NCBI GenBank assembly: GCA_032051265.1
Contig: DAMBYU010000002.1
Location: 434,001-498,000, forward strand
DNA length: 64,000 bases
Direction: 5' to 3'
Origin: Dryocola sp032051265
GTDB taxonomy: Bacteria; Pseudomonadota; Gammaproteobacteria; Enterobacterales; Enterobacteriaceae
This document shows, piece by piece, positions 35,639 through 45,120 of this stretch. The notes under the pieces were generated by a model. The model searched no databases. It was not told the DNA's origin and saw only the letters and a program-made list of their open reading frames with translations. The translations under genes were made by a program, and so were the position numbers. The stretch's first letter is position 1, and each line of letters begins with the position of its first letter.

Positions 35639-35807
35639 AGTGCCAGCCGTGATTCTACAAAGGGGAACGGCATCCTCACGCGATGTATATCCAGTATCGA
35701 CTGGATTGATTTAACTCTGAACAATGTCACTTTCATCCCTGAAGCGTTTTGAAATTTACCTTAAGGTATTTATTCAGCTTATCCTGGATACATCTTTATG
35801 GCTAGTT

Positions 35808-36782
35808 TTACTCAACCCCGCGAACCGAGTCACGGTGGATTATCAAAGGGGCAAAAGTTTCAGCCACACAATTTTCATCCAGTAATTTACGGGTGGCAAA
35901 CCTTGCCATTTCACTAATCGGAAAATGTACGCTGGTTAATGCCGGGCGAACAAATGCCGCGCGCTCGCCACTGTCATAACATATAAGGGAAATATCCTGA
36001 GGAATACGCAAACCTCGCTCGGTAATTGCCAGCATGGCTCCGATTGCTATTTCTTCATTACAACAGTAAATAGCCGTTGGCTGCGTTTCTTTTAACAGAA
36101 CGGACGCCTGCTGGTAACCGCCTGGTATATCATACTCGCTTTCGAGCACCGCTGCGGGCTGCAACCCGGCCTGCTCCATAGCCTCTAAAAATCCCTGCCT
36201 GCGCAATAAACTGGAAGCTCGGCTGCCTGGTCCATGCAGACAAGCGATAGCTGTGTGTCCAGCGTCAATAAAGACCCGGGTCGCAAGCTGGCTGGCTGCG
36301 CGATGGTCGAATACCACGCAGTATTCTTCGAGGCCCGGTACTTCCCGGTCGAGCACGATAAATTTGTACCCCTGCCCGGCCAGGTGCCGCAGCGTTTCAT
36401 CGGGCAGCGCGCGAATATGCAGGACCAGTCCATCACAGCGCAGATTATAAAGCCGCTGAATGGCGCTTAATTCTTTCTCGGCAAAGCTGCGCCCTTGCGT
36501 AACAAGCAGCTGCTTGCCGTACAGCTCTGTTTCACTTTGCACAGTATCCATTAGCGCGCCGAAAAATCCGCCGCGATAGGAAGTGGTGACCAGGCCAATC
36601 GTATTGCTTTGACTGGAGGCCAGCGCGCGGGCAGCCGGATTGGGTGAATAACCCAGCTCGATAATCGCCGCTTCCACTTTACTGCGCGTCTGGGCTTTGA
36701 CGTTGATATCACCATTGACCACACGTGATACGGTGGCACGGGATACACCTGCGTTTGCGGCAACATCTTCCAGAGTAACCAT
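35808..36782 (-). CDS. LacI-family transcriptional regulator (orphan)
   Basis: A 324-aa LacI/GalR-type regulator: N-terminal HTH (TLEDVAANAGVSRATVSRVVNG, residues about 3-24), hinge helix NPAARALASSQ, and a sugar-binding effector domain (IGLVTTSYRGGFFGALM; AIACLHGPGSRASSLLRRQGF). The start has AAGGAT upstream. It is not next to a transporter or catabolic operon, so its target is unknown. The GH3/symporter operon about 14 kb away lacks a regulator and is one candidate (speculative). Confidence 0.88.
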   Translation of the reverse strand: MVTLEDVAANAGVSRATVSRVVNGDINVKAQTRSKVEAAIIELGYSPNPAARALASSQSNTIGLVTTSYRGGFFGALMDTVQSETELYGKQLLVTQGRSFAEKELSAIQRLYNLRCDGLVLHIRALPDETLRHLAGQGYKFIVLDREVPGLEEYCVVFDHRAASQLATRVFIDAGHTAIACLHGPGSRASSLLRRQGFLEAMEQAGLQPAAVLESEYDIPGGYQQASVLLKETQPTAIYCCNEEIAIGAMLAITERGLRIPQDISLICYDSGERAAFVRPALTSVHFPISEMARFATRKLLDENCVAETFAPLIIHRDSVRGVE

Positions 36783-36883
36783 GGGATCCTTAACAGGGAA
36801 TCAATAAGGCTTTCTGATATTACCTGATAAACAGCACAGCGCCTGGGTTAACGCCGGAATTACGGAAGGGAATCACGATTTAG

Positions 36884-36917
36884 AAAAAAAGGGGAACGGC
36901 TGGCCCCTACGGGCCAG
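36884..36917 (-). terminator. Terminator after nlpC
   Basis: On the minus strand CTGGCCC / GGGCCAG with a 4-nt loop, then CCGTTCCCC and a T7 run. It lies just downstream of nlpC. Confidence 0.65.
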
Positions 36918-36925
36918 TACGAAAG

Positions 36926-37387
36926 CTAGATGCGGCGAGCCTGCCAGAATTTTTTGCGCCAGTAGACGTTATCAAGCGAAGAACGCATCACGCCTCTGCT
37001 GGTGGAGGCATGAATAAATTGATTATCGGTATCGTAAATACCCACATGCAGACCGTTTTCCCCCGAACCCGTTTTAAAGAACACCAGGTCGCCCGGGAGC
37101 AGGTCGTCTTTATCGATTTCAGTACCGATTTCAGCCTGACGGCGAGTTTCGCGAGGAAGTTGTAAATCGAACCGATCGCGAAAAGTGGTTAAGACAAAGC
37201 CTGAACAGTCGACGCCACGGCGGCTCATGCCGCCATAACTGTATGGCGTGCCGCGCCAGTCGCTGAGCTGATCGTTAAGTTTTGCAATAACGGTTATAGA
37301 ATCAGAAAGCCGCGCATTCGGCGGCGGTGCATGATGGCTACACCCTGCGAGCACCAGACATACCACTACAATAATCCATACGCGCAT
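36926..37387 (-). CDS. nlpC: NlpC/P60 lipoprotein peptidase
   Basis: A 153-aa lipoprotein with a signal peptide and lipobox LAGC (Cys at about residue 16). It has a C-terminal NlpC/P60 cysteine peptidase domain: catalytic Cys in VDCSGFV, His in LHVGIYD and polar third residue in FIHAS. It probably cleaves peptidoglycan stem peptides in the periplasm. The open frame runs 38 codons further into btuD; ATG 37387 gives the E. coli length (154 aa). GAGGAT lies somewhat far (13 nt) upstream. Confidence 0.94.
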   Translation of the reverse strand: MRVWIIVVVCLVLAGCSHHAPPPNARLSDSITVIAKLNDQLSDWRGTPYSYGGMSRRGVDCSGFVLTTFRDRFDLQLPRETRRQAEIGTEIDKDDLLPGDLVFFKTGSGENGLHVGIYDTDNQFIHASTSRGVMRSSLDNVYWRKKFWQARRI

Positions 37388-37457
37388 TTCAGGCCGATCC
37401 TCACCCTTTTTTCTTATTGGCAGTAATTTAGCGCTTACCCAGGATTTGATGCAAGTT

Positions 37458-38213
37458 TTACCCGTCCGCCAGCGGGGTAACCAGCATGCTATGCCCTTCA
37501 ATTTGCAGGCGACGAAAATGCATGTTGTAAGCCGCCGCTAAATGCTGTGGCAAAAGCACCTCATCCCGGTCGCCCTGAGCAATCATTTTACCCGCCCGCA
37601 ACAGCCAGACCTTGTGGGCGTGGCGTAGCGAATGGTTTAAATCATGGCCGCTCATGATGACAGCCACGCCTGCTTCGCACAGCGCCAGGAGCTGCCGGTC
37701 GAGTGCCGCCTGCTGCGCCACATCGAGGCTGTTCATCGGCTCATCAAGCAGCAGCAAACGCCCCTGAGGATTAATCTCAGGATGTATCTGCAGTATCACC
37801 GCCGTCAGCCGCACCCGCTGCCATTCACCGCCGGAAAGCTGGCTTACAGGGCGGTTGAGCTTATCCGTCAGCCAGAATGCCTGCGCAAGCTGCATCATTA
37901 CCGCTTCAGCCGCAGGCGCAGGCTGATGCAGCCGCAGGTAATGCCAGACCGGCATGGCAAAGGGAGGAAGCTGCTGTTGAGAGAGCCAGGCGCGATTTTG
38001 CGCCAGCGCCGCGGATGACCACTCGTCCAGCGGGCGTCCATTCAGGGTAAGCTGCCCCTCCCCGACAGACAAACCCGCCATTCGCGTGATAAGCGTGCTT
38101 TTTCCGGCGCCATTTGGCCCGACGAGATGGACTAATTCACCAGGCTTAACCGTGGCGGTAATCGGCCCGAGCCGCCCCGCCACGCTTACGTTGTTTAACT
38201 GCAAAAGCGACAT
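37458..38213 (-). CDS. btuD: Vitamin B12 ABC transporter ATPase BtuD
   Basis: A 251-aa ABC ATPase with Walker A GPNGAGKST, signature LSGGEWQR, Walker B LLLLDEPMNSLD and switch His in SGHDLN. Partner of BtuC in the BtuCD-F cobalamin importer. It lies in the btuC-btuE-btuD-nlpC order known from E. coli, 3 bp after btuE. Confidence 0.97.
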   Translation of the reverse strand: MSLLQLNNVSVAGRLGPITATVKPGELVHLVGPNGAGKSTLITRMAGLSVGEGQLTLNGRPLDEWSSAALAQNRAWLSQQQLPPFAMPVWHYLRLHQPAPAAEAVMMQLAQAFWLTDKLNRPVSQLSGGEWQRVRLTAVILQIHPEINPQGRLLLLDEPMNSLDVAQQAALDRQLLALCEAGVAVIMSGHDLNHSLRHAHKVWLLRAGKMIAQGDRDEVLLPQHLAAAYNMHFRRLQIEGHSMLVTPLADG

Positions 38214-38216
38214 AAT

Positions 38217-38765
38217 TTATTTTGCCAGCGCCGCTTTGATGGCTTCCATCACGATAGGATCTTCCGGCGTCATATCCGGTGAGAAGCGTTGAACAACCTG
38301 ACCGTCACGCCCAACCAGGAATTTTTCGAAATTCCACAGAATATCGTCCGGGTAGAGCGGCGCGCGGCCTTTGCTGCTCATTCGCTCGTAGAAGCCGCTG
38401 CTTTCCGGCGCAACCGCAGTAGGTGCCGCAGCCACCAGCTTCTGGTACAGCGGATGGCGGTTTTCGCCGTTTACATCCAGCTTGCTGAACATCGGGAAAG
38501 TGATGCCATAGGTTGTGCTGCAGAAGGTTTTAATCTCCTCCTCGCTGCCCGGCTCCTGGCCCAGAAACTGGTTACAAGGAAAAGCGAGCACGGCGAAACC
38601 TTTATCTTCCCAGGCTTTATGAATGTTCTCGAGCTGCTCATACTGCACGGTTAACCCGCATTTCGAGGCCACGTTCACCAGCAGCAGCACGTTTCCTTTC
38701 CAGCGCTCAAGCGTGGTCGTCTCGCCGTCAATCGTTTTGACTTCAGTATTCAGAATGTCCTGCAT
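38217..38765 (-). CDS. btuE: Thioredoxin/glutathione peroxidase BtuE
   Basis: A 182-aa glutathione-peroxidase-family enzyme. The peroxidatic Cys is in NVASKCGLT, with the conserved FPCNQFLGQEPG and WNFEKFLVGRDG. It is not needed for B12 transport despite the name; in E. coli it is a thiol peroxidase using thioredoxin. It lies between btuC and btuD. Confidence 0.97.
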   Translation of the reverse strand: MQDILNTEVKTIDGETTTLERWKGNVLLLVNVASKCGLTVQYEQLENIHKAWEDKGFAVLAFPCNQFLGQEPGSEEEIKTFCSTTYGITFPMFSKLDVNGENRHPLYQKLVAAAPTAVAPESSGFYERMSSKGRAPLYPDDILWNFEKFLVGRDGQVVQRFSPDMTPEDPIVMEAIKAALAK

Positions 38766-38828
38766 AGCGTCCCCTTAATGAAAAAGCTTTGTGTATGGCT
38801 TCCGGAGGCATAAAGCTAGCCTGCTAAG

Positions 38829-39809
38829 TTAGCGACCGGCCTTTAATAATAGCCATATAAACACTGGCGCGCCTAGCGTTGCCGTAACAACGCCTATTGG
38901 CAATTCGGCGGAGGTCAGCGCAAGGCGCGCAATGATGTCAGCCCCAAGCAGCACGGAAGCACCGGCAAGCGCGCTGGCCGGCAATAAAGCCCGGTGATCG
39001 GTTATCCCCTTAAGGCGCAGCATATGCGGAATAACCAGCCCGATAAAGCCGATAGCGCCCGCCAGCGCCACGCTTACTCCCACCAGCCAGCCGGTGGCGA
39101 CAATCAGAATATTACGCCACAGCCAGACGGACAGCCCTAGCTGACGGGCGGAAGTTTCCCCCAGCGCCATCAGGTTTAAAGGCGCATGGCGGCTACACAG
39201 CCAGACCATCACCGGCAGCAACGTCACCATCAGCCACCACTGCTGCCAGTCCACGCCGCCGAACCCGCCCATCATCCAGTACATTAGCTGGCGTAAATCG
39301 AGGCTGGTGCTGAAATAAACCGCCCAGGTCATCAGCGCGCTGCAGATAATTCCCAGCGCCACGCCTGCCAGCAGCAGGCGGCTGGTAGAAAGATGGCGGC
39401 GGGAAAAACGCAGCAGAATAAGCGTAATAAGAAGCGCACCGACGATAGCGCACACGCCCAAAGCCCAGGAGGGAAGCATGCCCTGCCCAAGCAGGACGCC
39501 TGCGATAAGCGCCACGCCAGCCCCATTAGAGACGCCGAGTAATCCAGGCTCGGCCAGCGGATTTTCAAACAGCCCCTGCATGATGGTGCCGGAAACGGCA
39601 AGCGCCGCCCCCACCAGCAGGACAGCAAGCGTTCGCGGCAAACGTATCTGCCAGATAAAAAGCTGTGCCTCTTCGCTCAACCACTGCTGAGGCGCAAACC
39701 ACCTGTCGCCCGCACACAGGCTCAGCACGACCATGCCAGCCATGACAATTATCAGGATAATAAGCCATAAGCGTTCAAGGCGGCGCTGTCGGGAGACAAA
39801 AGTGAGCAT
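38829..39809 (-). CDS. btuC: Vitamin B12 ABC transporter permease BtuC
   Basis: A 326-aa FecCD-family permease with about 10 helices (RLPRTLAVLLVGAALAVSGTIMQG and AIGFIGLVIPHMLR). Exactly the E. coli BtuC length. It forms the cobalamin channel with BtuD; BtuF is encoded elsewhere. First gene of btuCED-nlpC. No cobalamin riboswitch was recognised upstream. Confidence 0.97.
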   Translation of the reverse strand: MLTFVSRQRRLERLWLIILIIVMAGMVVLSLCAGDRWFAPQQWLSEEAQLFIWQIRLPRTLAVLLVGAALAVSGTIMQGLFENPLAEPGLLGVSNGAGVALIAGVLLGQGMLPSWALGVCAIVGALLITLILLRFSRRHLSTSRLLLAGVALGIICSALMTWAVYFSTSLDLRQLMYWMMGGFGGVDWQQWWLMVTLLPVMVWLCSRHAPLNLMALGETSARQLGLSVWLWRNILIVATGWLVGVSVALAGAIGFIGLVIPHMLRLKGITDHRALLPASALAGASVLLGADIIARLALTSAELPIGVVTATLGAPVFIWLLLKAGR

Positions 39810-39977
39810 CGGAATGGCATATCCATAGAGTAGCGGTCAGGCCGCTGATTTTACGGGGACTTTGTCCGCCAGGACAAGCAAAGAAAAACCGCCATGCTTT
39901 TAGCGTCTGGCTTTCCACGCTTTCACGGATTCGTGTATCTTCGTAGTTATATTCTCTCGACTGAAGCCGCATACAAA

Positions 39978-40376
39978 ATGTTGACCGGACTAAATCATCT
40001 GACCATCGCCGTTAGCGATTTAACTCGCAGCTTCGACTTTTACATAAACGTTCTCGGTTTCACCCCGCAGGCTAAATGGTCAAAGGGAGCTTATTTATCT
40101 TTGGGAGAGCTTTGGCTGTGCTTATCGCTCGATAAGGTGGATATTAAACGGGATTATACTCATTACGCCTTCACCCTCTCTGAGCATTATCTTGCTCATT
40201 TCAGAGAAAAGCTGCGCGCAGCCGATGTCATTGAGTGGAAAGAGAACAAGAGCGAAGGCGCATCAATTTACTTTCTGGATCCCGATGGTCACAGACTGGA
40301 AGTTCACAGCGGTAGTCTGCAAACCAGGCTGCAGGCCTGCAAAGAAAAGCCTTATGAGGGGATGATTTTTTTCTGA
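39978..40376 (+). CDS. fosA: FosA-family fosfomycin thiol transferase
   Basis: A 132-aa vicinal-oxygen-chelate (glyoxalase-fold) protein. The three expected metal ligands are visible: His7 (LNHLTIAV), His in DYTHYAFT and Glu in HRLEVHSG; the potassium/substrate loop WKENKSEGAS is also kept. FosA adds glutathione to fosfomycin, opening the epoxide. The segment before DYTHYAFT is a few residues shorter than in FosA from Tn2921 (about 141 aa overall). The start lacks a good ribosome binding site; a longer frame of 28 codons exists but is not FosA-like. It is a lone gene, divergent from btuC, without mobile-element signatures, so it looks resident. Confidence 0.88.
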   Translation: MLTGLNHLTIAVSDLTRSFDFYINVLGFTPQAKWSKGAYLSLGELWLCLSLDKVDIKRDYTHYAFTLSEHYLAHFREKLRAADVIEWKENKSEGASIYFLDPDGHRLEVHSGSLQTRLQACKEKPYEGMIFF

Positions 40377-40397
40377 TCGGGGCGGGTCAAAGCAAAG

Positions 40398-40423
40398 AAA
40401 AAGGCCGCGGATGCGGCCTTTTT
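40398..40423. terminator. Bidirectional terminator fosA/ihfA
   Basis: Perfect 11-bp stem AAAAAGGCCGC / GCGGCCTTTTT with a GGAT loop between convergent genes; T-runs on both strands. Confidence 0.93.
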
Positions 40424-40435
40424 GGTTAACTCAGG

Positions 40436-40735
40436 TTACTCGTCTTTTGGCGACGCGTTTTCAACCCGACTTTTCAACTTCTGACCAGGTCGGAAAGTCA
40501 CCACACGGCGGGCCGTGATGGGGATATCTTCACCGGTCTTCGGGTTACGCCCGGGACGTTGGTTTTTATCGCGTAAGTCAAAATTACCAAAACCTGATAG
40601 TTTAACCTGCTCGCCATTTTCCAGAGCGCGACGGATCTCTTCGAAAAACAGCTCTACCAGCTCTTTAGCGTCTCGTTTGCTAAGCCCAAGCTTATCAAAC
40701 AGATATTCTGACATTTCAGCTTTTGTAAGCGCCAT
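40436..40735 (-). CDS. ihfA: Integration host factor subunit alpha
   Basis: A 99-aa HU/IHF-family DNA-bending protein. The signature [21 protein letters not shown] is visible, including the intercalating Pro in the beta arm. It works as heterodimer with IhfB. It lies 4 bp after pheT and is the last gene of the pheM-pheS-pheT-ihfA unit, as in E. coli. Confidence 0.98.
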
Positions 40736-40739
40736 ACGT

Positions 40740-43127
40740 TCAATCCCTCAATGATGCCTGGAATCGCTCTTTTAATGCCTCTACGCATTTTGCAACGGTA
40801 GCGGCAATCTCCTCTTCTTCGAGTGTACGGCCGGTATCCTGAAGGATAAGGCTTATGGCCAGGCTCTTATAACCTTCGGCTACGCCCTTGCCACGGTACA
40901 CATCGAATAAGTTTACGCCAACTACCTGATTTGCGCCAACTTTCTTACATTCGCCCAAAATATCTGCTGCGGGAACGTTTTCAGCAACCACGACAGCGAT
41001 GTCGCGACGGTTGGCCGGGAAGCGTGAAATCTCCTGCGCCTCAGGCACCACGCGGTCTGCGACCTGGTTCCACAGCACTTCGAATACCAGCGTGCGGCCA
41101 TTAAGAGAGAGCTTGCGCTCAAGCTCCGGATGGACAACGCCAATGAAACCAATACATTCGCCCTGTAAATAAACGGCAGCACTTTGGCCCGGATGCAGTG
41201 CTGGATTGTTCGCAGCACGGAATTCGATGTCAGAAAGTTTACCCGTCAGGTCAAGTACCGACTCCAGATCGCCCTTCAAATCATAGAAGTCGACGCTATT
41301 TCGCGCCAGATCCCAGTGCTCTTCGTAGCGGTTGCCGCAAATCGCGCCAGCCAGCATAAGATCCTGGCGGATACCGAGGTCTGCCTGAGTATCAGGAACA
41401 AAGCGCAGGCCCGCTTCGAAAATACGCACGCGACTTTGCTGGCGGTTCTGGTTATAAACCACGGTATTAAGCAGGCCGGTCAGCAGGGAGAGACGCATCG
41501 CCGACATTTCGCTTGAAATCGGGCTTGGCAAAATCAGATGTTCTTCACCCGGGTGCAGCAGCTGCTGGATCTTAGGATCCACGAAGCTGTAGGTGATCAC
41601 TTCCTGATAGCCTTTATCCGCCAGCATGGTTTTTACACGTTTGAGGGATAAATCCGCTTCACGGTGGGTACCCATTACCAGACCGGCCTGAACTGGCTCA
41701 TCAGGAATGCTGTTATAACCGTAGACGCGAGCAACCTCTTCGACCAGGTCCTCTTCGATTTCCATATCAAAACGCCAGCCCGGAGCAACTGCGGTCCACT
41801 CATCCTGGCCATCGGTGACTTCACAGCCCAGGCGACGCAGGATGTCACCAACCAGCGCATCTTCAATGTGATGACCAATCAGACGATCCAGCTTGCTGCG
41901 ACGCAGCGTAATGGTGGCAGGTTTTGGCAGATGCGCTTCGCTTGTCACATCAATTACCGGGCCTGCTTCACCGCCGCACAGGTCGATAAGCAGACGGGTA
42001 GCACGTTCCATCGCCTTGTACTGCAGCGCTGGATCAACGCCACGCTCATAGCGATGAGAGGCATCGGTATGCAGGCCATGGCGACGAGCGCGGCCGGTAA
42101 TGGACAGCGGGCTGAAGAATGCGCACTCCAGAAGCACGTTTCTGGTCTCATCGTTCACGCCAGAATGCTCGCCGCCGAAGATGCCGCCCATTGCCAGGGC
42201 TTTGTGATGATCGGCGATAACCAGCGTATCGGCTTTTAATTTCGCTTCATTGCCGTCCAGCAGGGTCAGGATCTCGCCCTCTTGCGCCAGACGCACAACG
42301 ATGCCGCCGTCGATGCGATCAAGATCGAAGGCGTGCATCGGCTGGCCCAGCTCCAGCAGAACATAGTTAGTCACGTCAACTACCGCATCAATGGAACGAA
42401 TGCCGCAGCGACGCAGCTTTTCTTTCATCCACAGCGGCGTTGGCGCTTTGACGTTAATGCCCTTAACAACGCGGCCCAGGTAGCGTGGGCATGCTTCTGC
42501 AGCTTCTACGCTAATCGGCAGCGTGTCATTAATCGTGGCGGCTACCGCGGCCATTTCCGGCTCAATTAGCGGCAGCTTGTTCAGCACGGCAACGTCGCGC
42601 GCCACACCGATAATTCCCAGGCAGTCGGCACGGTTTGGCGTCACGCTGATTTCAATAGTGTTGTCGTCAAGCTGCAGGTATTCACGGATGTCGGTGCCAA
42701 CTGGCGCATCTGCCGGCAGTTCGATAATACCGCTATGATCGTCGGAGATACCCAGCTCAGAGAAAGAGCACAGCATGCCTTCAGATGGCTCACCGCGCAG
42801 CTTAGCCGCTTTAATTTTGAAATCGCCCGGCAAGAGAGCACCAACCGTTGCCACGGCTACTTTCAGGCCCTGACGGCAGTTCGGCGCGCCGCAGACGATA
42901 TCCAGCAGGCGATCGCCGCCCACGTTAACTTTTGTGACACGCAGTTTGTCCGCATTCGGGTGCTGACCGCACTCAACGACTTCCCCGACAACCACGCCGT
43001 GAAACGCACCGGCTACCGGCTCAACGCCGTCAACTTCAAGGCCCGCCATGGTGATTTGATCGGACAACGCTTCACTGCTGTTGGCTGGATTTACCCATTC
43101 GCGTAACCAGAGTTCACTGAATTTCAT
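40740..43127 (-). CDS. pheT: Phenylalanine-tRNA ligase subunit beta
   Basis: A 795-aa beta subunit: N-terminal tRNA-binding/EMAP-like domain (about residues 40-150), B3/B4 editing domain ([20 protein letters not shown]), B5 and catalytic-like core, and C-terminal ferredoxin-fold anticodon-binding domain ([18 protein letters not shown]). It forms the alpha2beta2 enzyme with PheS and edits Tyr-tRNA(Phe). Length equals E. coli PheT. It follows pheS by 14 bp. Confidence 0.98.
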
Positions 43128-43141
43128 TGGCTATCCCGCCC

Positions 43142-44125
43142 TTATTTAAACTGTTTGAGGAAACGTAAGTCATTTTCGAAGAAGGCGCGCAAATCGGTTA
43201 CGCCATAGCGCAGCATGGTCAGACGCTCCATGCCCATGCCGAAGGCAAAGCCTGAATAGACTTCCGGGTCAATACCCACATTGCGCAGAACATTTGGATG
43301 CACCATGCCGCAGCCCAGAACTTCAAGCCATTTGCCATTCTTACCCATCACATCCACTTCTGCGGACGGTTCGGTGAACGGGAAGTAGGAAGGACGGAAA
43401 CGGACCTGCAGATCTTCTTCGAAGAAATTATTCAGAAAATCGTGCAGCGTGCCTTTCAGGTTGGTGAAGCTGATGTTCTTATCAACGATCAGACCTTCCA
43501 TCTGGTGGAACATCGGGGTATGTGTCTGATCGTAGTCGTTACGGTACACGCGGCCCGGTGCGATAATGCGAATCGGCGGCTGCTTATCTTTCATGGTGCG
43601 GATTTGCACGCCGGAGGTCTGGGTGCGCAGCAGACGGGTAGCGTCGAACCAGAAGGTGTCGTGATCCGCACGCGCCGGGTGATGGCCCGGAATATTTAGC
43701 GCATCAAAGTTATGATAATCATCTTCGATTTCAGGCCCGGTTGCCACGGTGAAGCCAAGCTCGCCAAAAAAGCTCTCAATGCGATCGATAGTACGGGTAA
43801 CGGGATGCAGCCCGCCGTTTTCAATGCGGCGGCCAGGCAGAGAGACGTCAATCGTCTCTTGCGCCAGGCGCGCATTCAGCGCAGCACTTTCCAGGGAAGC
43901 TTTACGTGCATTGAGGGCTTCCTGCACCTTCTCTTTGGCTTCGTTAATTACCGCGCCCGCCGCCGGACGCTCTTCAGCCGGCAGTTCACGCAGGGTGGTC
44001 ATCTGGAGGGTCAGGTGCCCTTTCTTCCCTAAATATTCGACGCGTACGCTATCTAACGCGGCAACATCCTGGGCCTCGTTTATGGCGGCCGTAGCAACGG
44101 CAACCAGCTCTGCGAGATGTGGCAT
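43142..44125 (-). CDS. pheS: Phenylalanine-tRNA ligase subunit alpha
   Basis: A 327-aa class II synthetase subunit: N-terminal coiled coil (residues about 1-90) and catalytic domain with motif 2 (GRVYRNDYDQTHTPMFHQMEG) and motif 3 (GFAFGMGMERLTMLRYG). The Phe pocket segment FRPSYFPFTEPSAEVDV is present. Expression is set by the upstream pheM attenuator. Confidence 0.98.
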   Translation of the reverse strand: MPHLAELVAVATAAINEAQDVAALDSVRVEYLGKKGHLTLQMTTLRELPAEERPAAGAVINEAKEKVQEALNARKASLESAALNARLAQETIDVSLPGRRIENGGLHPVTRTIDRIESFFGELGFTVATGPEIEDDYHNFDALNIPGHHPARADHDTFWFDATRLLRTQTSGVQIRTMKDKQPPIRIIAPGRVYRNDYDQTHTPMFHQMEGLIVDKNISFTNLKGTLHDFLNNFFEEDLQVRFRPSYFPFTEPSAEVDVMGKNGKWLEVLGCGMVHPNVLRNVGIDPEVYSGFAFGMGMERLTMLRYGVTDLRAFFENDLRFLKQFK

Positions 44126-44187
44126 GGTATTCCTCTTATGCCGGCATAATTACCGGGGTGGTTGGTCTGTATTCAAATACGATATGC

Positions 44188-44216
44188 AAAAAAAAAGCCT
44201 CCATGTAGGAGGCTTT
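44188..44216 (-). terminator. pheMST attenuator terminator
   Basis: On the minus strand AAAGCCTCC / GGAGGCTTT with a 5-nt loop followed by an unbroken T-run. It lies between the pheM leader peptide and pheS, exactly where transcription attenuation requires it. Confidence 0.93.
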
Positions 44217-44261
44217 CGGCGCTGTTTTTCGTTTCTTTTCTTACGCGCAAAGCCCCCTGAG

Positions 44262-44306
44262 TCAGGCGCTAAAGTAAAAAAAGAAACGGAAAATAGCAGC
44301 ATTCAT
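44262..44306 (-). CDS. pheM: pheST operon leader peptide PheM
   Basis: A 14-codon frame encoding MNAAIFRFFFYFSA. Five of 14 residues are Phe, clustered so that ribosome stalling on low charged tRNA(Phe) would prevent the downstream terminator. It is nearly identical to the E. coli PheM peptide. Confidence 0.95.
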   Translation of the reverse strand: MNAAIFRFFFYFSA

Positions 44307-44344
44307 GCTTGCAGTTACCTTAATCGACGATATTCGTTCTGCGT

Positions 44345-44383
44345 ATTGAAAAGGCTCAGACCCGAAATGTCAATAAATTGATT
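44345..44383 (-). promoter_or_regulatory. pheM promoter with overlapping IHF site
   Basis: On the minus strand a -35 TTGACA (44373-44368) and a -10-like TTCAAT (44350-44345) are spaced by 17 bp. AATCAATTTATTG (44383-44371) fits the IHF consensus WATCAANNNNTTR fully and overlaps the -35. In E. coli pheST responds to IHF, whose alpha subunit is encoded at the end of this operon. Confidence 0.65.
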
Positions 44384-44394
44384 AAGTTAGAAAT

Positions 44395-44418
44395 TAAAAG
44401 AGGGAGCAAGCTCCCTCT
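44395..44418 (-). terminator. Terminator after rplT
   Basis: Perfect 9-bp stem AGAGGGAGC / GCTCCCTCT with a 2-nt loop and a TTTTAATTT tail on the minus strand. It separates the infC-rpmI-rplT message from pheM. Confidence 0.85.
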
Positions 44419-44428
44419 GATAACCGGC

Positions 44429-44788
<360 letters not shown>

Positions 44789-44826
44789 GCTCTCCTGTTC
44801 TATTCTGAAATTAATTAAAAGTTAAC

Positions 44827-45024
44827 TTATGCGTACGGCAGGCAAGCGACTACCAGGCCCAGATCCCCTTTGGAGACCATGCCTTTTGGACGCAGATGAC
44901 GTTTACGCTTAGTAGACTTTTTAGTCAGAATGTGACGCAGGTTTGCGTGCTTACGCTTAAAACCACCACCGGCAGTCTTTTTGAAGCGCTTAGCGGCGCC
45001 GCGTACTGTTTTAATCTTTGGCAT
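44827..45024 (-). CDS. rpmI: 50S ribosomal protein L35
   Basis: A 65-aa basic L35 protein ([20 protein letters not shown] ... LRPKGMVSK). It sits between infC and rplT as in E. coli. The 96-nt gap before it probably carries RNA structure used in L20 feedback, not resolved here. Confidence 0.98.
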
Positions 45025-45120
45025 TTAATTACTTTCCACTTCGCATTGTTAATTAAACGAACCAGAAGGCGAACAAAACCAGCGAGGCGTAAGCCCCGCC
45101 GGTACTGTTACTTGAGTGCC

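Noticed and set aside
39810..39977. Cobalamin riboswitch before btuC (also considered before btuR)
   Set aside because: No B12-box-like conserved segment was recognised in either upstream region; E. coli btuC and btuR also lack one.
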